Shown: positions 52,455 through 62,077 of the stretch, in pieces | How positions within the stretch are numbered: the first letter of the stretch is position 1 | How the letters are laid out: every line of letters starts with the position of its first letter | NCBI RefSeq assembly: GCF_026000775.1 | Contig: NZ_AP026830.1 | Span: forward strand, 310,001-374,000 | Direction: 5' to 3' | Length of the DNA stretch: 64,000 nt | Origin: Vulcanisaeta souniana JCM 11219 | GTDB taxonomy: Archaea; Thermoproteota; Thermoprotei; Thermoproteales; Thermocladiaceae | Position numbers and translations under genes: made by a program | The notes under the pieces: model-generated | The model's database searches: none | What the model was told of the DNA's origin: nothing | Seen by the model: the letters and a program-made list of their open reading frames with translations, nothing else

Positions 52455-53172
52455 CGGGCACATGATCCGAGCCCTCAACATTGCTTAAAACCTCAGCTTT
52501 GATGACTTTACTCCTTAACTCCTCACTTACTATGCAGTAATCGATCCTCATAGCCCTCCATCTTTCCCTATAACTGCGCCACGTGTATACCTTAGTGTTT
52601 GGATGGAGTTCTCTGAACACATCAATGAATCCCTCCTTGAGAAATTGATTGAGCCAATCCCTCTCCTCAGGTGTTAATCCAGGATGCTTCTCATCCCAAA
52701 ATGAGGAGTCAATTTTATCCCTGGCTATGTTAAAATCACCACATATAATAATTGGTTTCTTATACCTTAGGTTATTCAGGAATTTCTCAACGGCATTGCA
52801 GAAGGACAACTTAAAGTTTAAACGACTAAGGTCATCACCGGCTCTTGGGAAGTAGGCATTAACTATGTAGAGGTCATTAAATTCTACCGTGATCATCCTG
52901 CCCTCGGCATCAAACTCCTTGATCCCAAGGCCCTTAATGACCGAGACTGGGTGAACCTTGGTAAGCGTCATGACACCTGCATAACCCTTCCTCTCGGCTG
53001 GTAATGAGTATGCCTCATAACCAAGATTCATGATTGTTAGTGGTAGATCACCGGAACCCCTGATTTCCTGGAGTAAAACAACATCGTAATTACCTGTACC
53101 TAGGAGCCTCTCAAGCGATCCCTTCTTCATTATACTCCGTAAGCCATTGACATTCCAAGAAAGCATCATCAT
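52432..53172 (-). CDS. xth: Exodeoxyribonuclease III / AP endonuclease
   Basis: A 246-residue enzyme with the exonuclease III/AP endonuclease motifs: WNVNGLRS, LQEIRG, GYAGVMTLTK, CGDFNIARD, and the C-terminal YTWRSYRERWRAMRIDYC and GSDHVPVMIEL (catalytic Asp-His). It cuts at abasic sites in base-excision repair and may work with the uracil-DNA glycosylase at 49.3 kb. Confidence 0.95.
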   Translation of the reverse strand: MMMLSWNVNGLRSIMKKGSLERLLGTGNYDVVLLQEIRGSGDLPLTIMNLGYEAYSLPAERKGYAGVMTLTKVHPVSVIKGLGIKEFDAEGRMITVEFNDLYIVNAYFPRAGDDLSRLNFKLSFCNAVEKFLNNLRYKKPIIICGDFNIARDKIDSSFWDEKHPGLTPEERDWLNQFLKEGFIDVFRELHPNTKVYTWRSYRERWRAMRIDYCIVSEELRSKVIKAEVLSNVEGSDHVPVMIELST

Positions 53173-53212
53173 TTTTGATTCCTTGAGGATAACACCTTAA
53201 TTTAATAAAAAT

Positions 53213-54910
53213 TCACTTGCTTAGTGCTGTTTTGAATTGGTCTCTTAGTACTTTTTTGTCTATTTTTCCTGTGCTTGTTAGTGGTAGTTCTTTTACGAAT
53301 ATTACCTTGTCTGGTATCCACCATTTTGGTATTTCGCCCTTCTCCACGAATTTCATTAGGTGGTTCTTAATATCATCCTCAGTGAGCCTACCTTCATAAC
53401 CAGACTTTGGTACCACAATGGCCACGGGTCTCTCACCCCACTTCTCATGCGGAATACCCACAACGGCCACCAGGTTAACGCCTGGGTGCGTACTAATCAA
53501 GTCCTCAAGCCTTAGGCTTGGTATCCACTCACCACCGCTCTTAATAACGTCCTTAAGCCTATCAGCAATCTTAACATAATTATCTGGGAACCAAACCGCT
53601 GCATCGCCAGTGTGGAACCAACCATTGCGCCAGGCATTCCTAGTCTTCTCTGGGTCACCAATATACTCCCTGAACAACCATGGTGCCCTAACAGCAATCT
53701 CACCAATACTCTTTCCATCCTTCGGTACGTCATTGTCCTGCTCATCAACAACACGCAACTGAACAAGGGGTATCACGATACCAGTCCTCATGTAAATTTC
53801 GTTCTTCTTCTCGGGAGACAGATCCTTATGCTCAGGCCTTAGGTGGGCTATGGTTAGTACTGGGGCTGTCTCCGTTAATCCATAACCACTGATCACTGTC
53901 ATACCCCTGGCCTGGGCGGCCTTCAGCAAGCCCTCTGGGAGCGCGGCACCACCAATTACGAACTTTAACCTACTTAGGTCGTATTTGGGCGAGTCTGGGT
54001 GGTTGAGTAGGTTGTACAGTATCGTCGGCACACCGGCGCTGAAGGTAACCCCTTCCTCATGTATGAGCTTTAGTATGTGGCCCCAGTCATACCTGCCTGG
54101 GTACACGATCTTCCTGTGTCCATTGAGCATCGTTGACCATGGGTAACCCCATGCATGAACATGGTACATGGGTACAAAGAACATTGCAACATCATCCTGC
54201 GATACATTCATCGGTGGGTTCTTTATGGAGAGTGCCGTGGATAGTGTATGCAGCACTAGGCCTCTGTGGGTGTGGTACCCACCCTTCGGTAGGCCCGTGG
54301 TTCCTGAGGTGAATAGCATTGTGGCCGGCGTCCTCTCGTCGATTTCCGGGAATTCCCTCAATGGTTCATGCTTGAGCAATTCCTCGTAGGGTATCATCTT
54401 TACTCCGTAATCCTGGCTTGGTTCCTTACCCTTATCACTCATGTAGACCACGGCCTTAATACTCTTCACATTATCAATTACGGGCTTTATTAGCGGTTCG
54501 AAGTAGTCAATGTTGACTATGAATACCTCGGGCTTCGCAACACCCATGGTGTATATGATCTCCTTGGGAGCCAGTAGGGCATTTACAGTGAACAAAACGG
54601 CACCAATACTCGGCACAGCGTAATAGAGGTCCAGGTACCTGAGGGTATTCCACTCAAGAACAGCAACCCTACTACCCAATTCCCAGGCCTTACCGGGCCT
54701 TAGGCCAAGATCCATTAGTGCAGCCGAAACCCTCCTAACCCTATCAGCCAGTTGGGAGAAGGTTACGGAGGTCCTAGAACCACCAGAAGGCCAGTAAACG
54801 ATTTCATTATTCGGAAAGGCAGTAACAGCATAATCAAGAACCTTATCCAAAGTCAACTGAAACTCATAGAAAAAGGACTTAACTTCCTTGCTCACCATAC
54901 CAAAGGACAA
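53213..54910 (-). CDS. AMP-dependent long-chain acyl-CoA synthetase/ligase
   Basis: A 565-residue ANL-superfamily enzyme. The A3 P-loop is TMLFTSGTTGLPKGGYHTH; A5 is ISGYGLTETAPVL; A7 is GWFHTGDAAVWFPDNYVKIADRLKDVIKSGGEWI, and the catalytic lysine is in LTSTGKIDKKVLR. It activates a carboxylic acid with ATP and CoA. Substrate length is unknown, but with etf and thiolase genes nearby fatty-acid or branched-chain-acid use is plausible. ATG 54898 is an alternative start. Confidence 0.92.
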   Translation of the reverse strand: MSFGMVSKEVKSFFYEFQLTLDKVLDYAVTAFPNNEIVYWPSGGSRTSVTFSQLADRVRRVSAALMDLGLRPGKAWELGSRVAVLEWNTLRYLDLYYAVPSIGAVLFTVNALLAPKEIIYTMGVAKPEVFIVNIDYFEPLIKPVIDNVKSIKAVVYMSDKGKEPSQDYGVKMIPYEELLKHEPLREFPEIDERTPATMLFTSGTTGLPKGGYHTHRGLVLHTLSTALSIKNPPMNVSQDDVAMFFVPMYHVHAWGYPWSTMLNGHRKIVYPGRYDWGHILKLIHEEGVTFSAGVPTILYNLLNHPDSPKYDLSRLKFVIGGAALPEGLLKAAQARGMTVISGYGLTETAPVLTIAHLRPEHKDLSPEKKNEIYMRTGIVIPLVQLRVVDEQDNDVPKDGKSIGEIAVRAPWLFREYIGDPEKTRNAWRNGWFHTGDAAVWFPDNYVKIADRLKDVIKSGGEWIPSLRLEDLISTHPGVNLVAVVGIPHEKWGERPVAIVVPKSGYEGRLTEDDIKNHLMKFVEKGEIPKWWIPDKVIFVKELPLTSTGKIDKKVLRDQFKTALSK

Positions 54911-55031
54911 CCATACACCAACTTATAAAACTTCTGAATACAATGCATATATAGAAATACATACACATGTACAAAGTGGGGCAACAGGAAAACTAAAAAC
55001 TTAAAATATTTAATCAAATAATATTAAGCCT

Positions 55032-55841
55032 ATGAAGATAACAATACTCGTGGATAACTACGCAACGCAATTATCCTCATTAAGCAGACGATTACTGAGT
55101 GAATGGGGCTTCGCGGCCTACATACACGACCATAAAATACTATATGATACCGGGTTAACAGGGACAACCCTATTGAATAATATGAGGGCGTTGGGCATAA
55201 ATCCCAATGAACCTGAATACCTAGTAATCAGCCACAGGCATATTGACCACACGGGTGGTGTTAAGGCGTTCCTCAACGCTAGATCAAGGTCAATAAAGAT
55301 GATAGCCCACGCAAACCTATTCACAAGGGCCTATGCGGTTGGTGAGGGTGGTAAGCCCGAAGACATAAGCGTGGACTTTACGTGGGAGTACCTAAAGAAC
55401 AAAGGCGTGGATTTAATACTAATTAAGGAACCCTATAAAATAGCCAATGGTGTCATGGTATCAGGCGAAATACCCAGAAAATGGGGTCCCAGTCATACTG
55501 GTGCGGTGGCTGATGAGGTGCCTGACGATATGGCGCTCTACATGGAACATCCAAATGGCTTAATCGTGCTTACTGGCTGTGGGCATTCAGGAGTTGAGAA
55601 CATGGTGGAGTACGGGTTTCAGGTGACTGGTTTGAATAAACTTTATGCCGTCATTGGCGGCCTGCATTTCATGGGTCTACCAGATGAAAGGGTTAGGCAG
55701 GTAACTAATTACTTAGTTGGTAAGTCACCCAGGATCATAGTGGGAACTCATTGCACGGGTGTTTTGGGTATTGCTGCGTTGTATAATGCCTTGCCTGGGG
55801 CGTTTAGGCTTGGTGGAGTTGGGGCCATCTTCGAGCTTTAA
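55032..55841 (+). CDS. Metallo-beta-lactamase fold hydrolase
   Basis: A 269-residue MBL-fold enzyme with SHRHIDHTGG (67-76), the zinc-binding HxHxDH-like motif with one His replaced, HANLF, GCGHSGVENMVEY and HCTG near the end. It resembles the archaeal dihydropterin-related MBL phosphatase/synthase group. Substrate unknown. It is transcribed away from the acyl-CoA ligase. Confidence 0.82.
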   Translation: MKITILVDNYATQLSSLSRRLLSEWGFAAYIHDHKILYDTGLTGTTLLNNMRALGINPNEPEYLVISHRHIDHTGGVKAFLNARSRSIKMIAHANLFTRAYAVGEGGKPEDISVDFTWEYLKNKGVDLILIKEPYKIANGVMVSGEIPRKWGPSHTGAVADEVPDDMALYMEHPNGLIVLTGCGHSGVENMVEYGFQVTGLNKLYAVIGGLHFMGLPDERVRQVTNYLVGKSPRIIVGTHCTGVLGIAALYNALPGAFRLGGVGAIFEL

Positions 55842-55887
55842 CCTGGAATTAATATTAATATCTCCTTAAGACGCTGTTGGTGTTGAA

Positions 55888-56535
55888 ATGAGTCTTGATT
55901 CCCTGGAACGTGGAATTGAGTATATCCGTTGGTCCCTGTTTATTGTATCAGCTGACGCGTCTACCCTGGTACTCCTACTGCTTTTGTCGTTGTTTGTCTC
56001 TTCATTTGCTGCGTACATATTTACTGTCGTCCTTGCGTATTTTTTGCTGGTTTCTACGGTAGTACCCTACGTAATTATTGCCATACTTTGGCTACTTGGC
56101 TTTAGGAATCTGGCTAGGTATAGTAGGAGGTATTTTATTGGTTTTATTGGTTCTCTGATCACCGTGGTTTCCTACTTCATGAACGTCACGTATATGGGCT
56201 ACCTAATAATCAATGAACTTGTGGGTAATACCCTTGTTCCGCAACCACTGTTTCTGGAGCCTATAATACTGGCCTACAGTAGGTACTTTATTGTGTTCTC
56301 GCTTTATCTGCCGCTGCCGTTATTTGCGTCCTTTATTCTGGGCATTATTGGTTCTATACTAAGCATGTTGGTTCTGTACAGGCTCGGTAATGACTTTAAT
56401 TCACCAGGATCTAGGCGTAGTGCCTTGGTGAGTATTATTGGTTTACTGGCGATGGAGTTTCCATTGGTTGGTGGCTTGTTAATTAGTATTGGTTCGGCGT
56501 TTCTGGCGATTAACCTGGGGTCAATTAAGACATAA
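55888..56535 (+). CDS. Membrane protein, unknown (possible DUF973-like)
   Basis: A 215-residue protein with five or six membrane helices and a short cytoplasmic N-terminus. The pattern of hydrophobic helices and small loops recalls the crenarchaeal DUF973 family, but no diagnostic motif was seen. It is followed by cluster B. Confidence 0.5.
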   Translation: MSLDSLERGIEYIRWSLFIVSADASTLVLLLLLSLFVSSFAAYIFTVVLAYFLLVSTVVPYVIIAILWLLGFRNLARYSRRYFIGFIGSLITVVSYFMNVTYMGYLIINELVGNTLVPQPLFLEPIILAYSRYFIVFSLYLPLPLFASFILGIIGSILSMLVLYRLGNDFNSPGSRRSALVSIIGLLAMEFPLVGGLLISIGSAFLAINLGSIKT

Positions 56536-56563
56536 GAACACGAGCATAGCAACTTACTAAGAA

Positions 56564-56574
56564 TTTTAAATAAT
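56564..56574 (+). promoter_or_regulatory. TATA box of MoxR cluster B
   Basis: TTTTAAATAAT is centred 25 bases before the GTG at 56594, predicting a leaderless cluster B transcript. An ATG at 56590 is out of frame and followed by an early stop. Confidence 0.5.
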
Positions 56575-56593
56575 TCATTGTATAAAGCAATGC

Positions 56594-57727
56594 GTGGATA
56601 AAACTGCAGTTATAATTCTAATAATTGGATTGTTAATAACATGGTTATTGGCATCATCGATAGGCACATTAATAAAGATAAAAGAGGCAAGCGGTTCACC
56701 GGGAGGCAACTCACTGTTCCCAAGGGTAAACTTACCACAACCAGCAATTGCGCTACCTCCAATAAACATAACACTACCTCAGCATGTCAATGAGACGAAG
56801 GGTTCAATTCTAGACATACCATTAATACCACTGCCAATAATAATGCCAAACATCCCAATTAATGCCTCGAATTACATCTCCATAAACACGCCCGGACAGG
56901 AACAATCACAAGGCGGAGAGCCCGGTCTGGTGGGTTCACAGGTGGGTTCAGGTAATTCCCAGTACCGTATCAATACCGCAGTAATGCCATTTAAGGTACC
57001 CCCACTTTTAATTATCGTGATATTGATAGCGGCCGTAATGATCATTGGTTTAAGCCTGCTTATGATCACCAGGGGAAGTCATAGGGAATATGCCGAGGCT
57101 AAGAATATTAGCGAGAGCAAATCAATAATGCAATTAGGGATTAGCACCGCTGGGAATAATGTTAGTGGAGGTATGATGAGGTCGATGCAGGGTATTGAGC
57201 TTCTGCCGAGTGAGGTTGTGAAGCCCATGGTTGGTTGGGGCGGTAGCGCAATAATAGACTTGGCAATACCCAGGGACTTACCCCTGGTATGGAGTTACGG
57301 TAAACCATTACCCATTAGGGCAAGGGATGGTTCTACACTCACTGTGTCAAGTCCAGGTATTATCAGGGATGGCTATGTGATAATGCCATCCGTGGGTTGC
57401 TATGGGGTCAATGCTGCGCTTGGTGACCATGAGGAGACACTGTTCATTAGGGCAAGTGATTATGGGGATGACGTTGTTAAGTTCACTAGATTGAATGTTG
57501 GGGCTTTTGTTAATAGGGATTCAGAAACCATTAGAGAGGTCGTGGGGAAGTTGGTTAATGAGGGAATCGTGGTAGATGTTGATTCCATTAATAAGGTCAT
57601 TAGGATATTCGAGAAAGTAAAGTATGGGCTTAAGGACGTTGATAGGCATGAGTATGAGGAGTTCCTAAGGGCATTGAGGAATGCGTTTAGGGAAGCCAGG
57701 GTGATTGTTTGTGAGGGCACGCCGTGA
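56594..57727 (+). CDS. Two-helix membrane protein, cytoplasmic DUF4129-like domain (cluster B)
   Basis: A 377-residue paralogue of the cluster A protein at 36083-37366. A first helix (~4-25), an outer Pro/Ile/Asn/Gly/Gln-rich region without the Gly/Phe run, a second helix (~135-157), and a cytoplasmic part. The shared signature is GWGGSAIIDLAIPRDLPLVW, then GCYGVNAAL and a helical tail (KVKYGLKDVDRHEYEEFLRAL). First gene of cluster B. Confidence 0.7.
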   Translation: MDKTAVIILIIGLLITWLLASSIGTLIKIKEASGSPGGNSLFPRVNLPQPAIALPPINITLPQHVNETKGSILDIPLIPLPIIMPNIPINASNYISINTPGQEQSQGGEPGLVGSQVGSGNSQYRINTAVMPFKVPPLLIIVILIAAVMIIGLSLLMITRGSHREYAEAKNISESKSIMQLGISTAGNNVSGGMMRSMQGIELLPSEVVKPMVGWGGSAIIDLAIPRDLPLVWSYGKPLPIRARDGSTLTVSSPGIIRDGYVIMPSVGCYGVNAALGDHEETLFIRASDYGDDVVKFTRLNVGAFVNRDSETIREVVGKLVNEGIVVDVDSINKVIRIFEKVKYGLKDVDRHEYEEFLRALRNAFREARVIVCEGTP

Positions 57728-58778
57728 CCCGTTGATAAAGTACGTAATTACCTACATAATACTGGCATCATCAGCGCTACTGTTGCTTCTTTGGCGGCCC
57801 ATGGGTGTTTACGTAATCACCATATTAATGATCCCCATGGTTGCCCTGGTAACGGCGCTCCTCGCAAGCACTATCTTAAAGTACCGAAATGAGGTTCTTT
57901 CAGACGTGCTTAGAGGGTTGGTGGCGCCATCCCTATTCGTATACCTAATGATCGGCGGGTTAACGCCAGTATTGATATCAAGCCATAGAGTTTACTCCCT
58001 GGTTATAAGTTACCTAATGAATTTCCTGGCATTTACCGTAATCGGCGCCTTAACGAATTGGTACTCTAGGCGAGGAACCATTGAGAGAAGCAGCATGGAG
58101 CCATTAATGAAGTACCTGTCATACTTCTTCATATTCCTTGGACTGGGATACCTATTTGGCACCGCGTATTCGCCTTTGTTCTACCCATTCATGGCCATAT
58201 CCATTGTTTACCTGGCGATCGCGCCGGCATCCATGGTTAAGGACCGCAATAATAGCCTTGGGAACATCATTGGGAATTCGCGTTCCCTGGCTATGGCAGC
58301 CTTTGGCATTGGTTTACTATACTCGATATTATCAATACCAAAACCACCGGCGTGGAACACCTACATATTAATCGCTTTCGTGTTTGTGGCGTCCATGGCC
58401 ATTATGTATGCGGGTTATAGGCTGTACACCGGTGGGTTGAGCGCCCTGGAGGGAATTGAGGAGGAACTGTATGAGGCGCATAAACGAGAGATCAGGGTGG
58501 TTACATCCCCTGAGTATGCGCTTTTTGAGGAAGCCGTGAAGGAGTTCATAACCAATGGACAAAAGGATAAGTTAATTGCTTACCTTGTTCATGAACTCAC
58601 GAATGACGGTTTGGACTATGAAGACATAATCAATAGGCTGAATAGGTTGATTAATTACTCGAGTGTTGCAACCTGCAGGAGGAGGGTTAATAGGAGGGTC
58701 CTTGAGTTGGAGGTTAGGGATAGGATTGACCTGGTTAATGAATTAATGAGTGAATTATTGAGCAATAAAAACACTTAA
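57705..58778 (+). CDS. Multi-helix membrane protein with cytoplasmic helical C-terminus (cluster B)
   Basis: A 357-residue protein, about eight helices (~12-240) and a soluble end (ELYEAHKREIRVVTSPEYA ... EFITNGQKDKLIAYLVHELTNDGLDYEDI), paralogous to the cluster A gene at 34962-36095. It overlaps the upstream gene by 23 bases. TTG 57705 or GTG 57711 could start it. Confidence 0.7.
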   Translation: MFVRARRDPLIKYVITYIILASSALLLLLWRPMGVYVITILMIPMVALVTALLASTILKYRNEVLSDVLRGLVAPSLFVYLMIGGLTPVLISSHRVYSLVISYLMNFLAFTVIGALTNWYSRRGTIERSSMEPLMKYLSYFFIFLGLGYLFGTAYSPLFYPFMAISIVYLAIAPASMVKDRNNSLGNIIGNSRSLAMAAFGIGLLYSILSIPKPPAWNTYILIAFVFVASMAIMYAGYRLYTGGLSALEGIEEELYEAHKREIRVVTSPEYALFEEAVKEFITNGQKDKLIAYLVHELTNDGLDYEDIINRLNRLINYSSVATCRRRVNRRVLELEVRDRIDLVNELMSELLSNKNT

Positions 58779-58806
58779 TTAGGATCTCTCGGTACTTAAC
58801 CTAATA

Positions 58807-59760
58807 ATGAGTAAACTAAGCATTGACTACATCACTGGGAAGATTAGGTCGGTGATTGACGAGGTTATGAAGTACTTCGTCGGTGATGAGGCAGTTATAA
58901 TAAAGATAATGGCTTCTATACTGATTGGTGGGCACGTACTACTTGAGGACGTACCAGGTGTTGGTAAAACCTTCCTATCTAAGATGCTGGCTAGGGTCCT
59001 TGGGCTCAAGTTCAGCAGGATCCAGTTTACGCCTGACCTACTGCCCAGCGACATAGTTGGCACTAAGGTTTGGAGACCTGATAAGGGCAGTTTCGAGTTA
59101 GTGCTTGGCCCAATATTTGCCAATTTCATACTGGCCGACGAGATTAATAGGGCTCCTCCTAAGGTTCAGTCTGCCTTGCTTGAGGCTATGCAGGAGGGCC
59201 AGGTGACAATTGAGGGCGAGACCATTAAGCTACCGCAACCATTCCTCGTGGTCGCCACGCAGAATCCCATTGAGCTCGAGGGAACATACCCACTACCGGA
59301 GGCACAACTGGACAGGTTCATGATAAGAATAAGACTAGGATACCCAGGGGACGAGGTTGAATTACTTAGGAGGAGGATCTCGTGGCGTAGTAATGATCCA
59401 ACATCTCAAGTAAGGACTATATTAAGTGGTGACGAGCTTATGGCAATTAGGGAGTTCATAGAGGGCCAGGTAATTGTTAGTGACGATGTCATGAGGTATA
59501 TAACGGGCTTTAACATAATTAGGAGGGACCCAAGGGTTATAGCGGGTCCCAGTCCCAGGGGTTTAATGATTTTAATGAGTGTGGGCAGGGCCATGGCTGT
59601 GATTGAGGGTAGGGATTACGTGATACCTGATGACATAAAAAAGGTAGCCATAGAAACGCTTGGGCATAGGATTGTCTTAAAGCCTGAGGTTTCTCTAGAG
59701 GGCGTTAGCGGTGAGGATATCGTCAGGGAATACATCGAGAAAATACCAGTGCCCAAGTGA
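58807..59760 (+). CDS. MoxR-family AAA+ ATPase (cluster B)
   Basis: A 317-residue MoxR ATPase with Walker A GGHVLLEDVPGVGKTFL, Walker B LADEINRAPPKVQSALLEAM, ATQNPIELEGTYPLPEAQ and a conserved C-terminal helical lid. It is a full-length paralogue of the cluster A MoxR and is followed by DUF58 after six bases. Confidence 0.92.
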   Translation: MSKLSIDYITGKIRSVIDEVMKYFVGDEAVIIKIMASILIGGHVLLEDVPGVGKTFLSKMLARVLGLKFSRIQFTPDLLPSDIVGTKVWRPDKGSFELVLGPIFANFILADEINRAPPKVQSALLEAMQEGQVTIEGETIKLPQPFLVVATQNPIELEGTYPLPEAQLDRFMIRIRLGYPGDEVELLRRRISWRSNDPTSQVRTILSGDELMAIREFIEGQVIVSDDVMRYITGFNIIRRDPRVIAGPSPRGLMILMSVGRAMAVIEGRDYVIPDDIKKVAIETLGHRIVLKPEVSLEGVSGEDIVREYIEKIPVPK

Positions 59761-59766
59761 TTATTA

Positions 59767-61059
59767 ATGAGGGATGTTTCGAAAATAATCATAATACTTG
59801 CGCTACTGCCAATGATAATGGCTGTAATGGCAATATTGACGGTCTCCAGGCCATACATAATTCCTGCATTGTTTCCATTAATCATAATCATAATAGCCCT
59901 AGGCCTAAGTGGCAAATCCACGATAAGGCTGTCGCTAGGCATCGACAGAGACGTAATGTACGTTGGCGATGAATTACACGTGGAGCTGAATGTGTATGTA
60001 CACGGTGGTTTCGGCCTATTGGTAATTAGGGCACCGCCAGGCCCTGGTTCATTCATGGCGGAGGGCTTTGAAGTGACCAGTGGTAATAATGTCCACGTGT
60101 TCTTTAAGGGATTCAGTGACGTAAGTAGGAGGTTTGAGTACACATTAAGGGCTGTGAAGAGAGGCATCTATGGACTGGGCAGTATAGAGTACACCTACTA
60201 CCACGTCTTTGGTATCCATGAACCAATCAAGGGCACCATAAGTCTAGAGAAGACCATACAAGTCATTCCAAGGATTAAGATAGTCAGGAGGGTATTGGGC
60301 ATAGTTAAACCAAGGCAGGGATTACCTAGGTACCCACCTTCTAGGCTCGGCCCCCACTCCACGGAGTTTAAGACCGTGAGAAATTACGTGCCTGGAGACC
60401 CCTATAAATTCATCAATTGGAAGGCAACGGCAAGAAGCGCAGACAACAGACTAATGGTTAATGAGTATGAGAGGGAGGGCCTTAGGACCGCAATAATACT
60501 CCTTGACACGGGTTGGTGGATGAGGTACGGCACGTCCGAAGAAAATCCATTGGAATACGGCATATCATTCATTCTATCCCTAGGCAGGGTTTTACTTAGG
60601 TATGGCTATAATATCGGCCTATGGACAATGCCAATGGGCCCGAGGGTAATGCCGAGCTCCGGGATGACTCAGTACTATAGGTTATTGAGTGCATTGATAA
60701 GCATTAGGTCGCTACCCATTAAGGGCTACTCAATGGACATGACGCTTTATCGGGTCATTCGTGATACCAATCCCGTACTCATTGCCGTGACGAATATAAA
60801 TAAGGAAAGTGTTGGAAAGCTCGGTGAGATCATTAGTCGGCTACCAACTAGAGCATTGGTAATAGACGTAGTGCCCAATACGATATTAATGAGGGGTATG
60901 TTTAGGAACATTCCCTGTAATCAATGGGTCATTAGAGATAGGAGGAGGTTATACGGGGCATTACCGAGGAATACCAAGGTCATTACCTGGGATCCAGCCT
61001 GTGAGGGAATTGGTTCAGTTATAGCCAAGGCATCGACATACATTGGTAGGTGGTTATAG
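59767..61059 (+). CDS. DUF58 domain protein (cluster B)
   Basis: A 430-residue DUF58 protein: two N-terminal membrane helices, a beta-sandwich, the signature GPHSTEFKTVRNYVPGDPY then KFINWKATARS, and a VWA-like domain. It is a paralogue of 38717-40063 and follows MoxR. It overlaps the last gene by ten bases. Confidence 0.88.
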   Translation: MRDVSKIIIILALLPMIMAVMAILTVSRPYIIPALFPLIIIIIALGLSGKSTIRLSLGIDRDVMYVGDELHVELNVYVHGGFGLLVIRAPPGPGSFMAEGFEVTSGNNVHVFFKGFSDVSRRFEYTLRAVKRGIYGLGSIEYTYYHVFGIHEPIKGTISLEKTIQVIPRIKIVRRVLGIVKPRQGLPRYPPSRLGPHSTEFKTVRNYVPGDPYKFINWKATARSADNRLMVNEYEREGLRTAIILLDTGWWMRYGTSEENPLEYGISFILSLGRVLLRYGYNIGLWTMPMGPRVMPSSGMTQYYRLLSALISIRSLPIKGYSMDMTLYRVIRDTNPVLIAVTNINKESVGKLGEIISRLPTRALVIDVVPNTILMRGMFRNIPCNQWVIRDRRRLYGALPRNTKVITWDPACEGIGSVIAKASTYIGRWL

Positions 61060-61631
61060 TGAGCATGAAGCAGATACTAATCATATTATCACTTGCGCTA
61101 CCCCTCGTACCGCCCACGATACTACTGCCCAGTAATACATTATTGGGCTCGATAGCGATGATCCTAACCGCCTCCCTGGGCCTAGTGGGTTTGATCATGA
61201 ATAGGTTGGCAATTGAATCATGGGCATCGTTAATCCTCATGCTAGTAATATCCCTGACTTCCCAGGGCTATGTACCGTACATACTACACTCATCACTAAC
61301 ACAAATATGGAACCCAGCTCTGCTTAACGGTTTAATAGTGGTAATTGAGTATTCCCTGGTATCCTCGCAGTTGTATGGAAACTATGTAAAATACATGAGG
61401 GAACTCAGTAATAGGGGTTATGACAAGGCTGAGGTCAATAACGCCCTGGATAACCTGGTTAAGTGGATAATGGCATTACTAACCATAGCCCTGACACTAT
61501 CGCTGGCCTTTTACTACGTAATAACAATGGTAACAATACCCCTGGCGGACCCATTCACAGCCCTCGTGGTCTTTGCCGTAACCTACATAGTAATAACAAG
61601 GTACGTAATAACGCGAATAAGGAGCTCATGA
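61050..61631 (+). CDS. Membrane protein with cytoplasmic loop (cluster B)
   Basis: A 193-residue protein with about six helices and one charged loop (~105-130), paralogous to the cluster A gene at 38145-38729. Last gene of cluster B. The downstream ATG at 61065 is a possible start. It ends by overlapping the convergent small gene by six bases. Confidence 0.65.
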   Translation: MVIVSMKQILIILSLALPLVPPTILLPSNTLLGSIAMILTASLGLVGLIMNRLAIESWASLILMLVISLTSQGYVPYILHSSLTQIWNPALLNGLIVVIEYSLVSSQLYGNYVKYMRELSNRGYDKAEVNNALDNLVKWIMALLTIALTLSLAFYYVITMVTIPLADPFTALVVFAVTYIVITRYVITRIRSS

Positions 61632-61937
61632 AACCTCGAAGAAATCACTAAGGCACTCAAGGACATTGCCGTTGGCTACTGGCCGCCAAACAACCCTATA
61701 CCTACCCCTACTAACGGGTTTACCATCATTATCAAACTGAAACCAAACAACAACAAACGAGGAACTTGGGCTAATCATAATTTGTGGAGGTTCAATTGAG
61801 TAAACAATCCTACCATTAGCATCAATCACCTGCCAGGAACCAATGTTAATAGGCGTATTGCCCAGGTTAATGAGAGTGATGTAAATAGGCTCACCGCTTG
61901 AAAAGACCCTCCTATCTAAATAAACACTACAATTCAC
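61626..61937 (-). CDS. Small beta-rich protein, possible Ig-like fold
   Basis: A 103-residue protein with alternating beta strands and few helices (SVYLDRRVFSSGEPIYITLIN ... FVVVWFQFDNDGKPVSRGRYRVVW), similar in pattern to BsuPI-like or other intracellular beta-sandwich domains. It has no signal peptide. It is convergent with cluster B; any tie to the cluster is unproved. Confidence 0.5.
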   Translation of the reverse strand: MNCSVYLDRRVFSSGEPIYITLINLGNTPINIGSWQVIDANGRIVYSIEPPQIMISPSSSFVVVWFQFDNDGKPVSRGRYRVVWRPVANGNVLECLSDFFEVS

Positions 61938-62077
61938 ACATATAAAGTAGGGTCACACCTATAAATATTAACCGAGGACGTTGCAATGCGTAATAAAGCC
62001 AATTTAATGGTGCCATAAATAAGGCAATGCATTGAAAAATATAAGGGATTGAATATGACCTAGAAATATTATTTAAG

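Noticed and set aside
59616-60167. 183-aa frame on the minus strand
   Set aside because: Antisense to the cluster B MoxR/DUF58 junction, which has clear motifs on the other strand.
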